From Gammaproteobacteria bacterium (GTDB lineage Bacteria; Pseudomonadota; Gammaproteobacteria; GCA-001735895), in assembly GCA_029862005.1 (NCBI GenBank), contig JAOTYD010000023.1, forward strand, positions 1 to 49,427: DNA of 49,427 nt, given 5' to 3'. Position 1 is the first letter of the stretch, and each line of letters begins with the position of its first letter. Positions 24,999 through 32,647 of this stretch are shown piece after piece. The notes under the pieces are model-generated. The model ran no database searches, was not told where the DNA came from, and was given only the letters and a program-made list of their open reading frames with translations. The position numbers were made by a program, and so were the translations under genes.

Positions 24999-25055
24999 GG
25001 TGATTGGACACTATACGCTGGAGACTAGTTTACCGGATCATGAGCTGTTGTCGAT

Positions 25056-25772
25056 ATGATGATCGGGACGCGCAAGTTCAAACCCGCCCGGTGGTCGATC
25101 GCACTGACCGCAGTGGGTGTTTCGCTGTTCATTGGCCTGGGGCTTTGGCAGCTGGAACGCGCGGCCCTGAAGGCGTCGATCGAATCAAAATTCGAGCAAA
25201 GGCTGGGTGAGCCATACCGGGAGTATTCACCGGGTGATGGGCTGGACGATATCGAGTACCGCAAACTATTGCTGCAGGGAAGCTTCGACAACGCCCACCA
25301 TTTCCTGGTCGATAACCAGCTGTATCGGGGCAAAGCAGGATATTACGTACTGACCCCTCTGAAACTAAGAGACAGCGACAGCCTGATCCTGGTCAACCGC
25401 GGTTGGTCAGCCTGGGGCGAATCCCGGCAGGAGATATCGCCGATACCAGAGGCCGAGAGCCTGAACGGCGTCAGGGGCATCGCAAATTTTCCAAACGAGC
25501 CCGCGTTGCGCATGGGCGGATTAACACTTTCCGATCGCTGGCCACAGCTCATTCCTTATATTGATATCGAGGCCCTGCGGGCACAGTTCTCGAATCGACT
25601 ATTGCCCGTGGTGTTATGGCTGGCGCCTGAGCAGGACGATGTTTACGTGCGCGAGTGGAACCCGGTCTGGATGAAGCCTGAAAAGAGCCGGGCCTATGCA
25701 ACGCAATGGTTTGCGTTTGCACTGCTTGCGTTCGTGTTTTTTATCATTTTAAACCTGCGGAAAGCTGAATGA
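25056..25772 (+). CDS. SURF1-family cytochrome oxidase biogenesis protein
   Basis: SURF1 proteins help insert heme a into subunit I of aa3 oxidases. The 238-residue protein has the family topology: an N-terminal transmembrane helix (about 13-32) leading into GLGLWQLERAALK, a periplasmic beta domain with GYYVLTPLKL and LVNRGW (about 95-120), and a C-terminal transmembrane helix (about 210-232). It overlaps the next gene by 4 bp. Two ATG codons start the frame; either is possible. Confidence 0.94.
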   Translation: MMIGTRKFKPARWSIALTAVGVSLFIGLGLWQLERAALKASIESKFEQRLGEPYREYSPGDGLDDIEYRKLLLQGSFDNAHHFLVDNQLYRGKAGYYVLTPLKLRDSDSLILVNRGWSAWGESRQEISPIPEAESLNGVRGIANFPNEPALRMGGLTLSDRWPQLIPYIDIEALRAQFSNRLLPVVLWLAPEQDDVYVREWNPVWMKPEKSRAYATQWFAFALLAFVFFIILNLRKAE

Positions 25773-26374
25773 ACGAGGAAGAACCCAAGCGATTGCTCTG
25801 GTACCGGATTAAGCTGCTGGCGCTGATCGCTATATTCCTGTCTCCGTTTATCGGTGGCTGGCTTGCACTTTACGTATTTGATCTCAAGCCCACGAGCGGC
25901 AATTACGGTACCCTGGTCGAACCGGTGAAAAGGCTTGACTGGCCGGTACTCGAAACGCTGGATGGCGAACGGTATCAGGCAGGGTTCGGGCGCAAATGGA
26001 CATTCCTGATGTTCGCCGGCGCAGACTGCGATGAGCTTTGTCGTTCCAACCTGTTCTACATGCGCCAGATCAGGACCCTGCTCGGGCGTGACACGTTGCG
26101 CTTGCAGAATGTGTTGATCAGCTCGAAGCCGCTCAGTGAAACGACCAAAACCTACCTCAAGGATTTTCCCAACTTTAAAGTAGTCGAAGACAATCGTGAC
26201 CCGAACCTTTACCGTCAGTTTTACCTGGAAGGGTACGGCGAGGTCGGCGATTTGCCCAAAATGTACCTGGTTGATCCTGATCAGAACCTGATGATGCACT
26301 ATCCCGCAGAGAGTGATCAGGATCGAGTGCTGGAAGATCTTAAAAAACTAATGAAGTTATCGCAGATCGGTTGA
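25769..26374 (+). CDS. Membrane-anchored SCO/thioredoxin-like protein of the cox cluster
   Basis: The 201-residue protein has one N-terminal transmembrane helix (about 14-36) and a periplasmic thioredoxin-like domain. A CxxxC pair (C87 and C91, in ADCDELC) sits where SCO1/SenC proteins bind copper, and the late YLVDPDQNLMMHYP segment is also SCO-like. No obvious counterpart of the third, distal His ligand of SCO1 was found, so copper delivery is not proven; a thiol-redox role is possible. An equivalent gene follows SURF1 in Pseudomonas. Its start overlaps the SURF1 stop (ATGA). Confidence 0.75.
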   Translation: MNEEEPKRLLWYRIKLLALIAIFLSPFIGGWLALYVFDLKPTSGNYGTLVEPVKRLDWPVLETLDGERYQAGFGRKWTFLMFAGADCDELCRSNLFYMRQIRTLLGRDTLRLQNVLISSKPLSETTKTYLKDFPNFKVVEDNRDPNLYRQFYLEGYGEVGDLPKMYLVDPDQNLMMHYPAESDQDRVLEDLKKLMKLSQIG

Positions 26375-26393
26375 GTCTGTTATCATCGCGCGA

Positions 26394-26422
26394 TTGAATC
26401 GCCGCGAGAACGCCTGTATAAC
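26394..26422 (+). promoter_or_regulatory. Sigma-70-type promoter for the heme O synthase gene
   Basis: TTGAAT (26394-26399), a 17-bp spacer and TATAAC (26417-26422) lie in the 87-bp gap, about 40 bp before the start codon. Confidence 0.55.
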
Positions 26423-26461
26423 GGCCGCTTTTTACGAAGTAGCTTAATCCGGCTAACTTAA

Positions 26462-27364
26462 ATGACCACGCTAACCCTCGACGCCTGCTCGCAATACTAC
26501 AAGCTGACCAAGCCCAAGGTTGTCTACCTGATCGTGTTTACCGCGATGGTAGGTATGTTGCTTGCCGCCGAAGGTGCGGTACCACTGGATACCTTCGTCT
26601 TCGGTTTGCTGGGTATTGGCCTGGCCGCTGCGTCCGGCGCAGCCATCAATCACGTGGTCGACGAACATATTGACCGGATCATGGAACGTACGCGTAACCG
26701 TCCGCTGGTGAGCGGGGAACTGGACCAGAAATCGGCCCTGATTTTCGCGCTATCGATCGGTACGCTCGGTATTACCTTGTTGCTGGTGTTTATCAACCTG
26801 CTCACCGCAGTGTTAACCTTGTTTTCGCTGGTTGGTTACGCGCTGATTTATACGATGTACCTGAAACGCGCGACGCCGCAAAATATTGTGCTTGGTGGTG
26901 CCGCGGGTGCCGCGCCGCCATTGCTGGGCTGGACCGCGGTAACCGGGAGTGTGGATACCGAGGCTTTACTGCTGTTTCTGATTATATTTGTCTGGACTCC
27001 CCCGCATTTCTGGGCGCTGGCAATCCGTCGACGCAAGGAATACGCCAAGGCGGACATCCCGATGTTGCCGGTGACCCACGGCGTTAATTTTACCAAGATC
27101 CAGATTTTGCTCTACACCATATTGTTGGTTGTCGTAACAATGATGCCCTTTATCGTGCAGATGAGCGGCTTGATCTACCTCGCCGGTGCGCTTGCGCTGG
27201 GAATGGGATTTTTGTACTACGCGATCAAGCTGTACTACGACAAGAAGCCCGACGTGATTGCGATGAAAACCTTCGGTTACTCGATTTTTTACCTGAGTCT
27301 CCTGTTCGCCTTCCTGCTTGCAGATCACTACGCCCGCGTTTTCATTCGCGGCTGGTTTCTCTAG
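26462..27364 (+). CDS. cyoE: Protoheme IX farnesyltransferase (heme O synthase)
   Basis: The enzyme (CtaB/CyoE) adds a farnesyl chain to protoheme to make heme O, the precursor of heme A. The 300-residue polytopic protein belongs to the UbiA superfamily. The first Asp-rich motif reads NHVVDEHIDRIMERTRNRP (about 62-80). A second active-site region, RRRKEYAKADIPMLPVTHG, lies in the loop near 187-206. The RATPQNIVLGGAAGAAPPLLGW stretch is typical. Heme A synthase (ctaA), usually just upstream, is absent from the window. The stop overlaps that of the convergent DUF2970 gene by 3-4 bp. Confidence 0.96.
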   Translation: MTTLTLDACSQYYKLTKPKVVYLIVFTAMVGMLLAAEGAVPLDTFVFGLLGIGLAAASGAAINHVVDEHIDRIMERTRNRPLVSGELDQKSALIFALSIGTLGITLLLVFINLLTAVLTLFSLVGYALIYTMYLKRATPQNIVLGGAAGAAPPLLGWTAVTGSVDTEALLLFLIIFVWTPPHFWALAIRRRKEYAKADIPMLPVTHGVNFTKIQILLYTILLVVVTMMPFIVQMSGLIYLAGALALGMGFLYYAIKLYYDKKPDVIAMKTFGYSIFYLSLLFAFLLADHYARVFIRGWFL

Positions 27365-27594
27365 CGGCCAGTCAGGTACAGTACCAGCTGTACCACGCCG
27401 ACCAGCATCAGCACAAACACGAGCCCGAATAGCAATCCCATCCAGATAAAATGGGACATCTTGCCGTGTTTGAAATCACGCTCACGATTGGCGCTGCTTT
27501 GCACACCGAGGAATGCCGCCAAAGTACTTTTAACCAGCTGTCCAAAGGTCAACTGGACTGCTTCCGGGGGTTGATCGTCTGGTTCTTTGTTCAA
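27361..27594 (-). CDS. DUF2970-family small membrane protein
   Basis: The conserved DUF2970 core is clear: LTFGQLVKSTLAAFLGVQSSANRERDF with the HGK motif, then one transmembrane helix at the C-terminus (about 51-74). A longer frame starting at 27756 would overlap the divergent DUF2244 gene and adds only low-complexity sequence. The TTG at 27594 is preferred because AAGGA lies 8 nt before it, giving a 77-residue protein of usual family length. The function is unknown; the family commonly sits in cox clusters. Confidence 0.8.
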   Translation of the reverse strand: MNKEPDDQPPEAVQLTFGQLVKSTLAAFLGVQSSANRERDFKHGKMSHFIWMGLLFGLVFVLMLVGVVQLVLYLTGR

Positions 27595-27688
27595 GATTGA
27601 ATTCCTTGTATTATTACCTGTTCGAGTATTGTCGCAGCTGGACTTAAGTGGTGAAATATCCAATCTAGAGTAGGGCTTTAATCCAATT

Positions 27689-28168
27689 ATGGTCAATATC
27701 AGTAAACAAGATTCCGGAGATAGCTTCCGCATCGTGCTATCCCCCAACTGTTCCATCAGCTGGCACGAGCTGGTGATTTTCTACCTGTTTACCTGCGTGA
27801 TCGCAATCGCTGTCGGTCTGTTCTTCACGCTGCAGGGCATGTGGTTGGTGCTGCCTTTTTCCGGGCTCGAAATGCTGGCCCTGGGTATCGGACTCTACGT
27901 GACGTCTCGCAAGGTATATCGTAAGGAAGTAATCACCCTGGATCCGGATCGAACCAGAGTAGAAAAAGGGGTACAACGGGTCGTTCAGAGCTGGGAATTC
28001 AAAACGCCCTGGGTGCGGATTATCGACGAAACCACGGGCACCCGTAACCCGGCTCGCAGGCTTGCTATCGGCATGCGTGGCACTGCGGTCGAAGTAGGCA
28101 GTTTTCTGGCTAATTCGGAAAAGGATGAGCTAGCCTTTAAATTGAAAGACTGTATAATTCGCGTGTGA
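27689..28168 (+). CDS. DUF2244-family membrane protein
   Basis: The 159-residue protein has two adjacent transmembrane helices (about 28-48 and 51-70) and a C-terminal cytoplasmic beta-rich domain ending in the AVEVGSFLANSEKDELAFKLK segment typical of DUF2244. Members are frequent next to coxB in proteobacteria; their function is unknown. It overlaps the long but unlikely upstream frame of coxB by 4 bp. A terminator hairpin lies directly after the stop, separating it from coxB. Confidence 0.85.
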   Translation: MVNISKQDSGDSFRIVLSPNCSISWHELVIFYLFTCVIAIAVGLFFTLQGMWLVLPFSGLEMLALGIGLYVTSRKVYRKEVITLDPDRTRVEKGVQRVVQSWEFKTPWVRIIDETTGTRNPARRLAIGMRGTAVEVGSFLANSEKDELAFKLKDCIIRV

Positions 28169-28174
28169 TTAAGC

Positions 28175-28208
28175 GCCGTCTGAATGTCCAGATTCAGATG
28201 GCATTTTT
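28175..28208 (+). terminator. Rho-independent terminator after the DUF2244 gene
   Basis: The inverted repeat GCCGTCTGAAT / ATTCAGATGGC (28175-28202, one G-T pair, 6-nt loop) is followed by a five-T run. It lies 7 bp past the stop and inside the gap before coxB, which therefore needs its own promoter or read-through. Confidence 0.7.
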
Positions 28209-28278
28209 GTGTTTAAATACCGGTGCATCTAACACAACTTGCACCAATGTTGTGATCGTGTGGTTCAGGGGGATAAGA

Positions 28279-29412
28279 ATGATTTTTAATAAATGGTGCC
28301 GACGGTTCTCAGTGATCTTCACGGGCGTGGCTTCGATGTTTTCGATGTCTGCTGCTCGTGCCGAATACGAGTTGAACATGACTCAGGGCGTTACCCCGAT
28401 CAGCCAGGAAATCTACGGCTTGCACATGCTGGTTTTCTGGATTTGTGTCGCTATTGGGGTGGTTGTTTTTGGCGCGATGGCCTGGTCAATTCTTCATCAT
28501 CGAAAATCCAAGGGTGCGGTAGCCGCAAACTTCCATGAAAGCACTACTGTTGAAATCATCTGGACCGTCGTGCCCCTGTTAATTTTGATTGGTATTGCGA
28601 TTCCGGCGACTGGAACCTTGCTCGACCTGGAAGACGCCAAAACCGATGCCGACATTACGCTGCAGGTAACCGGCATCCAGTGGAAATGGAAATACACCTA
28701 TGTGGATGAAGATGTCAGCTTTATTAGCAGTCTCGCGCAATCCAGCCGCGATGTAATCAGTGATCCAACCGGCTATGAAAACTACCTGCTCGAAGTTGAT
28801 GAGCCGGTGGTACTACCGATCAATAAAAAAATTCGTTTCCTGTTCCACTCGACTGACGTCATTCACGCGTGGTGGGTGCCTGAACTTGCGGTCAAGCAGG
28901 ATTCGGTCCCGGGATTTATCAACGATTCCTGGGCGACGATTGAAAAGCCCGGGATTTACCGCGGCCAGTGTGCCGAGCTCTGCGGTAAGGATCATGGTTT
29001 CATGCCGATTGTCGTGCATGCGGTAACAGAATCAGAGTATCAGCAGTGGCTGGTAAGCAAGAAAGAGGAAGCGGCTGCCGCGGCGGCTTCGGCGGAGCAG
29101 GAATGGTCTATGAAAGACCTGCTCGCGCGCGGTGAAACGGTTTACCAGGCAAACTGCTCGGCCTGTCATGGTCCGACTGGTGCCGGGATCCCCGGGGCCT
29201 TCCCGGCGATGACCGGTAGTGCCATCGTTCTTGGCGATCCCGCGGGTCATATCGACATCGTCGTCAACGGCAAGGCGGGCACCGCGATGGCAGCCTTCAA
29301 GGGACAGCTCAACGATGTTGATCTCGCTGCCGTAGTGACTTACGAACGTAATGCTTTAGGTAATAGCGTGGGTGATATGGTTCAGCCATCCGCGATCAAG
29401 AATGCAAGATAA
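28279..29412 (+). CDS. coxB: Cytochrome c oxidase subunit II with fused cytochrome c domain
   Basis: Subunit II receives electrons at the CuA centre and passes them to subunit I. The ATG at 28279 is chosen over the upstream frame opening at 28165 because CAGGGGGA lies just before it and a signal peptide follows (cleavage near AARA). The 377-residue product has two transmembrane helices (about 45-67 and 86-108) and a cupredoxin domain with CuA ligands in CAELCGKDHGFM (first Cys 231). An Ala/Glu-rich linker leads to a C-terminal class I cytochrome c domain with CSACH (first Cys 293). The fusion makes this a caa3-type oxidase. coxA follows after 10 bp. Confidence 0.95.
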   Translation: MIFNKWCRRFSVIFTGVASMFSMSAARAEYELNMTQGVTPISQEIYGLHMLVFWICVAIGVVVFGAMAWSILHHRKSKGAVAANFHESTTVEIIWTVVPLLILIGIAIPATGTLLDLEDAKTDADITLQVTGIQWKWKYTYVDEDVSFISSLAQSSRDVISDPTGYENYLLEVDEPVVLPINKKIRFLFHSTDVIHAWWVPELAVKQDSVPGFINDSWATIEKPGIYRGQCAELCGKDHGFMPIVVHAVTESEYQQWLVSKKEEAAAAAASAEQEWSMKDLLARGETVYQANCSACHGPTGAGIPGAFPAMTGSAIVLGDPAGHIDIVVNGKAGTAMAAFKGQLNDVDLAAVVTYERNALGNSVGDMVQPSAIKNAR

Positions 29413-29422
29413 GGGGAAATAG

Positions 29423-31018
29423 ATGTATACCGATACGACACACGATGCAGCTCACGGCGAGCACCATGATCATGGCCCTGCCAAGGGTTTGATGCGATGG
29501 GTTACCACAACCAATCATAAGGATATCGGCACGCTTTACCTGTGGCTGGCATTCATAATGCTGCTCTACGGCGGATCCATGGCGATGATAATCCGGCTTG
29601 AGCTGTTCCAGCCTGGACTGCAGTGGGTTGAACCGCATTTTTTCAACCAGATGACCACAATGCACGGCCTGGTAATGGTGTTCGGCGCGATCATGCCGGC
29701 CTTCGTTGGCCTCGCCAACTGGTTGGTACCCATAATGATCGGTGCCCCGGACATGGCCTTGCCACGCATGAATAACTGGAGCTTCTGGATTCTGCCGTTT
29801 GCATTCACGATCCTGGCTTCCACCACCTTTATGGAAGGCGGTGCGCCGGCGTTCGGATGGACCTTCTATGCGCCACTCTCTACCACTTTTGCGCCGGACA
29901 CGACCGACTTTTTCATTTTTGCGGTGCACCTGATGGGAATTTCGTCGGTAATGGGTGCCATTAATATAATCGCCACCATATTGAACATGCGTGCCCCAGG
30001 TATGACGCTGATGAAAATGCCGCTGTTCGTCTGGACCTGGTTGATTACTGCCTACCTGTTGATCGCGGTCATGCCGGTACTCGCCGGTGCGGTCACGATG
30101 ATGTTAACCGACCGCCACTTTGGCACCTCGTTTTTCGATGCCGCGGGCGGTGGCGATCCGGTCATGTTCCAGCACGTATTCTGGTTCTTCGGACATCCCG
30201 AGGTTTACATCATGATCCTGCCGGCCTTCGGTGTGATTTCCGCAATTATCCCGACCTTCGCGCGCAAACCGCTGTTCGGTTACAGCTCGATGGTGTATGC
30301 AACCGCTTCGATTGCGATCCTGTCGTTCATGGTCTGGGCGCACCACATGTTTACCGTGGGCATGCCGGTTGCAGGCGAACTTTACTTTATGTACGCGACG
30401 ATCCTGATCTCGGTGCCGACCGGGGTCAAGGTCTTCAACTGGGTAACCACGATGTGGAAAGGCTCGATGACCTTTGAAACCCCGATGCTGTGGGCGCTGG
30501 GATTTATCGTCATGTTTACCATCGGTGGATTTTCCGGCTTGATGCTGGGGGTTGCCCCGGTAGACACGCAGTATCATGACACCTACTTTGTCGTCGCACA
30601 CTTCCACTACGTGCTGGTAACTGGTGCCTTGTACTCGATCATTGCCGCATTCTACTACTGGGTGCCGAAGTGGACCGGCCATATGTACGACGAGAAACTG
30701 GGCAAGATCCACTTCTGGTGGTCAACCATTGCGGTCAACGTTTTATTCTTTCCGCAACACTTCGTTGGCCTGGCGGGTATGCCGCGCCGGATTCCTGATT
30801 ACTCGTTGCAGTTTGCCGAGTTCAACATGATCTCGAGTATCGGTGGTTTCGCCTTCGGCCTGGCACAGATTTTCTTCCTGTATATCGTTATCAAGACGAT
30901 CAAGGGTGGGGTCAAGGCTACTGATCAGGTCTGGGAAGGGGCAACCGGCCTCGAATTCGAGCACCTGCCGTCGCCACCGCCGTATCACAGCTTTACCGAA
31001 GCGCCGCCGGTTAGGTAA
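29423..31018 (+). CDS. coxA: Cytochrome c oxidase subunit I
   Basis: Subunit I reduces oxygen at the heme a3-CuB site and pumps protons. The 531-residue protein has twelve predicted helices. Key residues are present: GHPEVY with the D-channel Glu and the His-Tyr pair, WAHHMFTVG with the CuB histidines, VPTGVKVF with the K-channel Lys, and HDTYFVVAHFHYVL with the heme ligands. The N-terminal GAPDMALPRMNN also fits. The D- and K-channel motifs make it an A1-type pump. A Shine-Dalgarno AAGGGG lies about 8 nt upstream. Confidence 0.98.
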   Translation: MYTDTTHDAAHGEHHDHGPAKGLMRWVTTTNHKDIGTLYLWLAFIMLLYGGSMAMIIRLELFQPGLQWVEPHFFNQMTTMHGLVMVFGAIMPAFVGLANWLVPIMIGAPDMALPRMNNWSFWILPFAFTILASTTFMEGGAPAFGWTFYAPLSTTFAPDTTDFFIFAVHLMGISSVMGAINIIATILNMRAPGMTLMKMPLFVWTWLITAYLLIAVMPVLAGAVTMMLTDRHFGTSFFDAAGGGDPVMFQHVFWFFGHPEVYIMILPAFGVISAIIPTFARKPLFGYSSMVYATASIAILSFMVWAHHMFTVGMPVAGELYFMYATILISVPTGVKVFNWVTTMWKGSMTFETPMLWALGFIVMFTIGGFSGLMLGVAPVDTQYHDTYFVVAHFHYVLVTGALYSIIAAFYYWVPKWTGHMYDEKLGKIHFWWSTIAVNVLFFPQHFVGLAGMPRRIPDYSLQFAEFNMISSIGGFAFGLAQIFFLYIVIKTIKGGVKATDQVWEGATGLEFEHLPSPPPYHSFTEAPPVR

Positions 31019-31027
31019 CTGGGAACG

Positions 31028-31174
31028 ATGGCTCTGTTGATGCAAGAGAATCAGTCAGGTGATTATTTAACCTCCGCCGAGCGACGCAAGCGGACCTGGC
31101 GCATCGTGATTGCGCACGTCATCATTGTTGCAACGTTTTTCATCGCAACCTTTTTCTGGGGTAATTTCCAGTGA
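31028..31174 (+). CDS. Small single-helix membrane protein of the cox operon
   Basis: A 48-codon frame sits between coxA and ctaG. It starts at ATG 31028, 9 bp past the coxA stop, and ends at TGA overlapping the ctaG GTG start (GTGA, 31171-31174). The product has a polar N-terminus, a basic patch AERRKRTWR (about 18-26) and one transmembrane helix (about 27-43) ending FFWGNFQ. The tight spacing and coupling argue that it is real. Its topology recalls the short cytochrome oxidase assembly or CoxIV-like subunits found at this position in other proteobacteria, but no specific family can be assigned. Confidence 0.75.
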   Translation: MALLMQENQSGDYLTSAERRKRTWRIVIAHVIIVATFFIATFFWGNFQ

Positions 31175-31683
31175 AAGTGAGCCCACTCAGGCTGGCCGCG
31201 ATTCCATTGCTGATGTTTGGCTTCGGCTTCGCGCTGGTGCCGCTTTACGATGTATTTTGTGACATCACCGGGCTCAACGGTAAAACCGGCCGCATTGAGG
31301 CCTCGGAAATCGACAGCAGCCAGGTGGATACCTCGAGGACGATAGAAGTACGTTTCCTGGCAAATACCAATACCGGATTACCCTGGGATTTCCAGCCGCT
31401 GGTCAAGAAAATGGAAATTCATCCGGGACAGGTTTACGAAGCCGTGTTCCGAGTGCGCAGCGCCAGCGATAAGACAACCCTCGGGCAGGCGATTCCGAGT
31501 GTATCGCCAGGACTTGCCGCGGAGTATTTTAACAAGACCGAATGTTTCTGTTTTACCCAGCAGGAACTGGCGGGGCGTGAGACACTGGATATGCCGGTGC
31601 GATTTGTTGTCGGCACCGGTATTTCAGAAAATATCGAACAGATTACATTGTCCTACACGTTTTTCAGTCTGGACAAGGGCTAG
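31171..31683 (+). CDS. ctaG: Cytochrome c oxidase assembly protein CtaG/Cox11
   Basis: CtaG (Cox11) delivers copper to the CuB site of subunit I. The 170-residue protein starts at GTG and overlaps the small gene before it. One N-terminal transmembrane helix (about 6-25) runs into the family signature FALVPLYDVFCDITGLNGKT. The periplasmic beta domain carries the copper-binding CFCF pair (about residue 125) followed by TQQEL. The N-terminal cytoplasmic tail is shorter than in many homologues; an upstream start is excluded by the preceding gene's frame. Confidence 0.95.
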   Translation: MKVSPLRLAAIPLLMFGFGFALVPLYDVFCDITGLNGKTGRIEASEIDSSQVDTSRTIEVRFLANTNTGLPWDFQPLVKKMEIHPGQVYEAVFRVRSASDKTTLGQAIPSVSPGLAAEYFNKTECFCFTQQELAGRETLDMPVRFVVGTGISENIEQITLSYTFFSLDKG

Positions 31684-31721
31684 AAACTCTAACGCTTTAT
31701 AGAATATAGAGAGACAATTAC

Positions 31722-32597
31722 ATGAGCAGTGCAAGCAACCAAGACTATTATGTACCCCATGGCACTCATTGGCCGATTATCGGCTCGGTCGGGTTATCCC
31801 TGACCGTGGTTGGCGCCGCCAATTTCCTGCACGGCACCTGGAGCGCAACGCCGATATTTGTCGGCCTCGCGATTCTGGTTTTCATGATGTACGGCTGGTT
31901 TGGTACCGTGGTCAAAGAGTCGCTGGCTGGCACCTATAACCCACAGGTTGACATGTCATTCCGCTGGGGCATGGGCTGGTTTATCTTCTCCGAGGTCATG
32001 TTTTTCGCAGCCTTCTTCGGCGCCCTGTTCTATGCACGTATGTACTCGATACCCTGGCTTGACGGTGGTTCCAATAACGATGCAACTGCGCAATACCTGT
32101 GGCCCGATTTTGAAGCCGCGTGGCCGTTATTGACCCCGCCCCTGGCAGACAAGTTCGAGGTTGCCAGGCAGGCCATGGGCGCCTGGGGGCTACCGGCACT
32201 CAATACGGTTATCCTGCTGACCTCGGGCCTGACCGTGACGCTCGCGCACTGGGCGCTCAAGCGCAGGGACAACGTCTGGCTGGTGTACTGGCTGTTCGCG
32301 ACCGTCGCACTGGGATTCGGCTTCGTCATTCTGCAAGGTATTGAGTACGCCCATGCTTACGAGGAATTAAATCTGCGCCTCGATTCGGGCATTTACGGCA
32401 GTACATTTTTCATGTTAACCGGATTTCATGGTTTCCACGTCACCATGGGTGCGACCATGCTGTTAATCATCATGATCCGCGCTGCCAAGGGGCACTTTTC
32501 ACCGGAGAATCATTTCGCGTTCGAGGCCGTTGCCTGGTACTGGCATTTCGTGGACGTGGTATGGCTGGGACTGTTTATTTTTGTTTACTGGCTATAA
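31722..32597 (+). CDS. coxC: Cytochrome c oxidase subunit III
   Basis: Subunit III stabilises the oxidase core and its proton uptake. The 291-residue protein has seven transmembrane helices. It starts with the YYVPHGTHWPIIGS segment and contains RWGMGWFIFSEVMFFAAFFGALFYAR (split across helices 2-3), GFHGFHVTMGATMLLI, and the C-terminal FEAVAWYWHFVDVVWLGLF. These match the family closely. A terminator follows the gene and closes the operon at 32621-32647. In other gammaproteobacteria DUF2909 and SURF1 come after coxC; here they lie at the far end of the cluster. Confidence 0.97.
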   Translation: MSSASNQDYYVPHGTHWPIIGSVGLSLTVVGAANFLHGTWSATPIFVGLAILVFMMYGWFGTVVKESLAGTYNPQVDMSFRWGMGWFIFSEVMFFAAFFGALFYARMYSIPWLDGGSNNDATAQYLWPDFEAAWPLLTPPLADKFEVARQAMGAWGLPALNTVILLTSGLTVTLAHWALKRRDNVWLVYWLFATVALGFGFVILQGIEYAHAYEELNLRLDSGIYGSTFFMLTGFHGFHVTMGATMLLIIMIRAAKGHFSPENHFAFEAVAWYWHFVDVVWLGLFIFVYWL

Positions 32598-32620
32598 CGC
32601 AGCCAGTGAGGTTATCGAAG

Positions 32621-32647
32621 AGCACGGCCTAGGCCGTGCTTTTTTTT
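32621..32647 (+). terminator. Rho-independent terminator of the cox operon
   Basis: A perfect 10-bp palindrome AGCACGGCCT/AGGCCGTGCT is followed by an eight-T run. It contains the stop codon of the convergent GGDEF-EAL gene (TAG at 32631-32629), so the two genes share these bases. Confidence 0.85.

Noticed and set aside
27361-27756. A 131-codon reading of the DUF2970 gene
   Set aside because: The upstream 54 codons overlap the divergent DUF2244 gene and look unlike the family. TTG 27594 with AAGGA in front gives the usual length.
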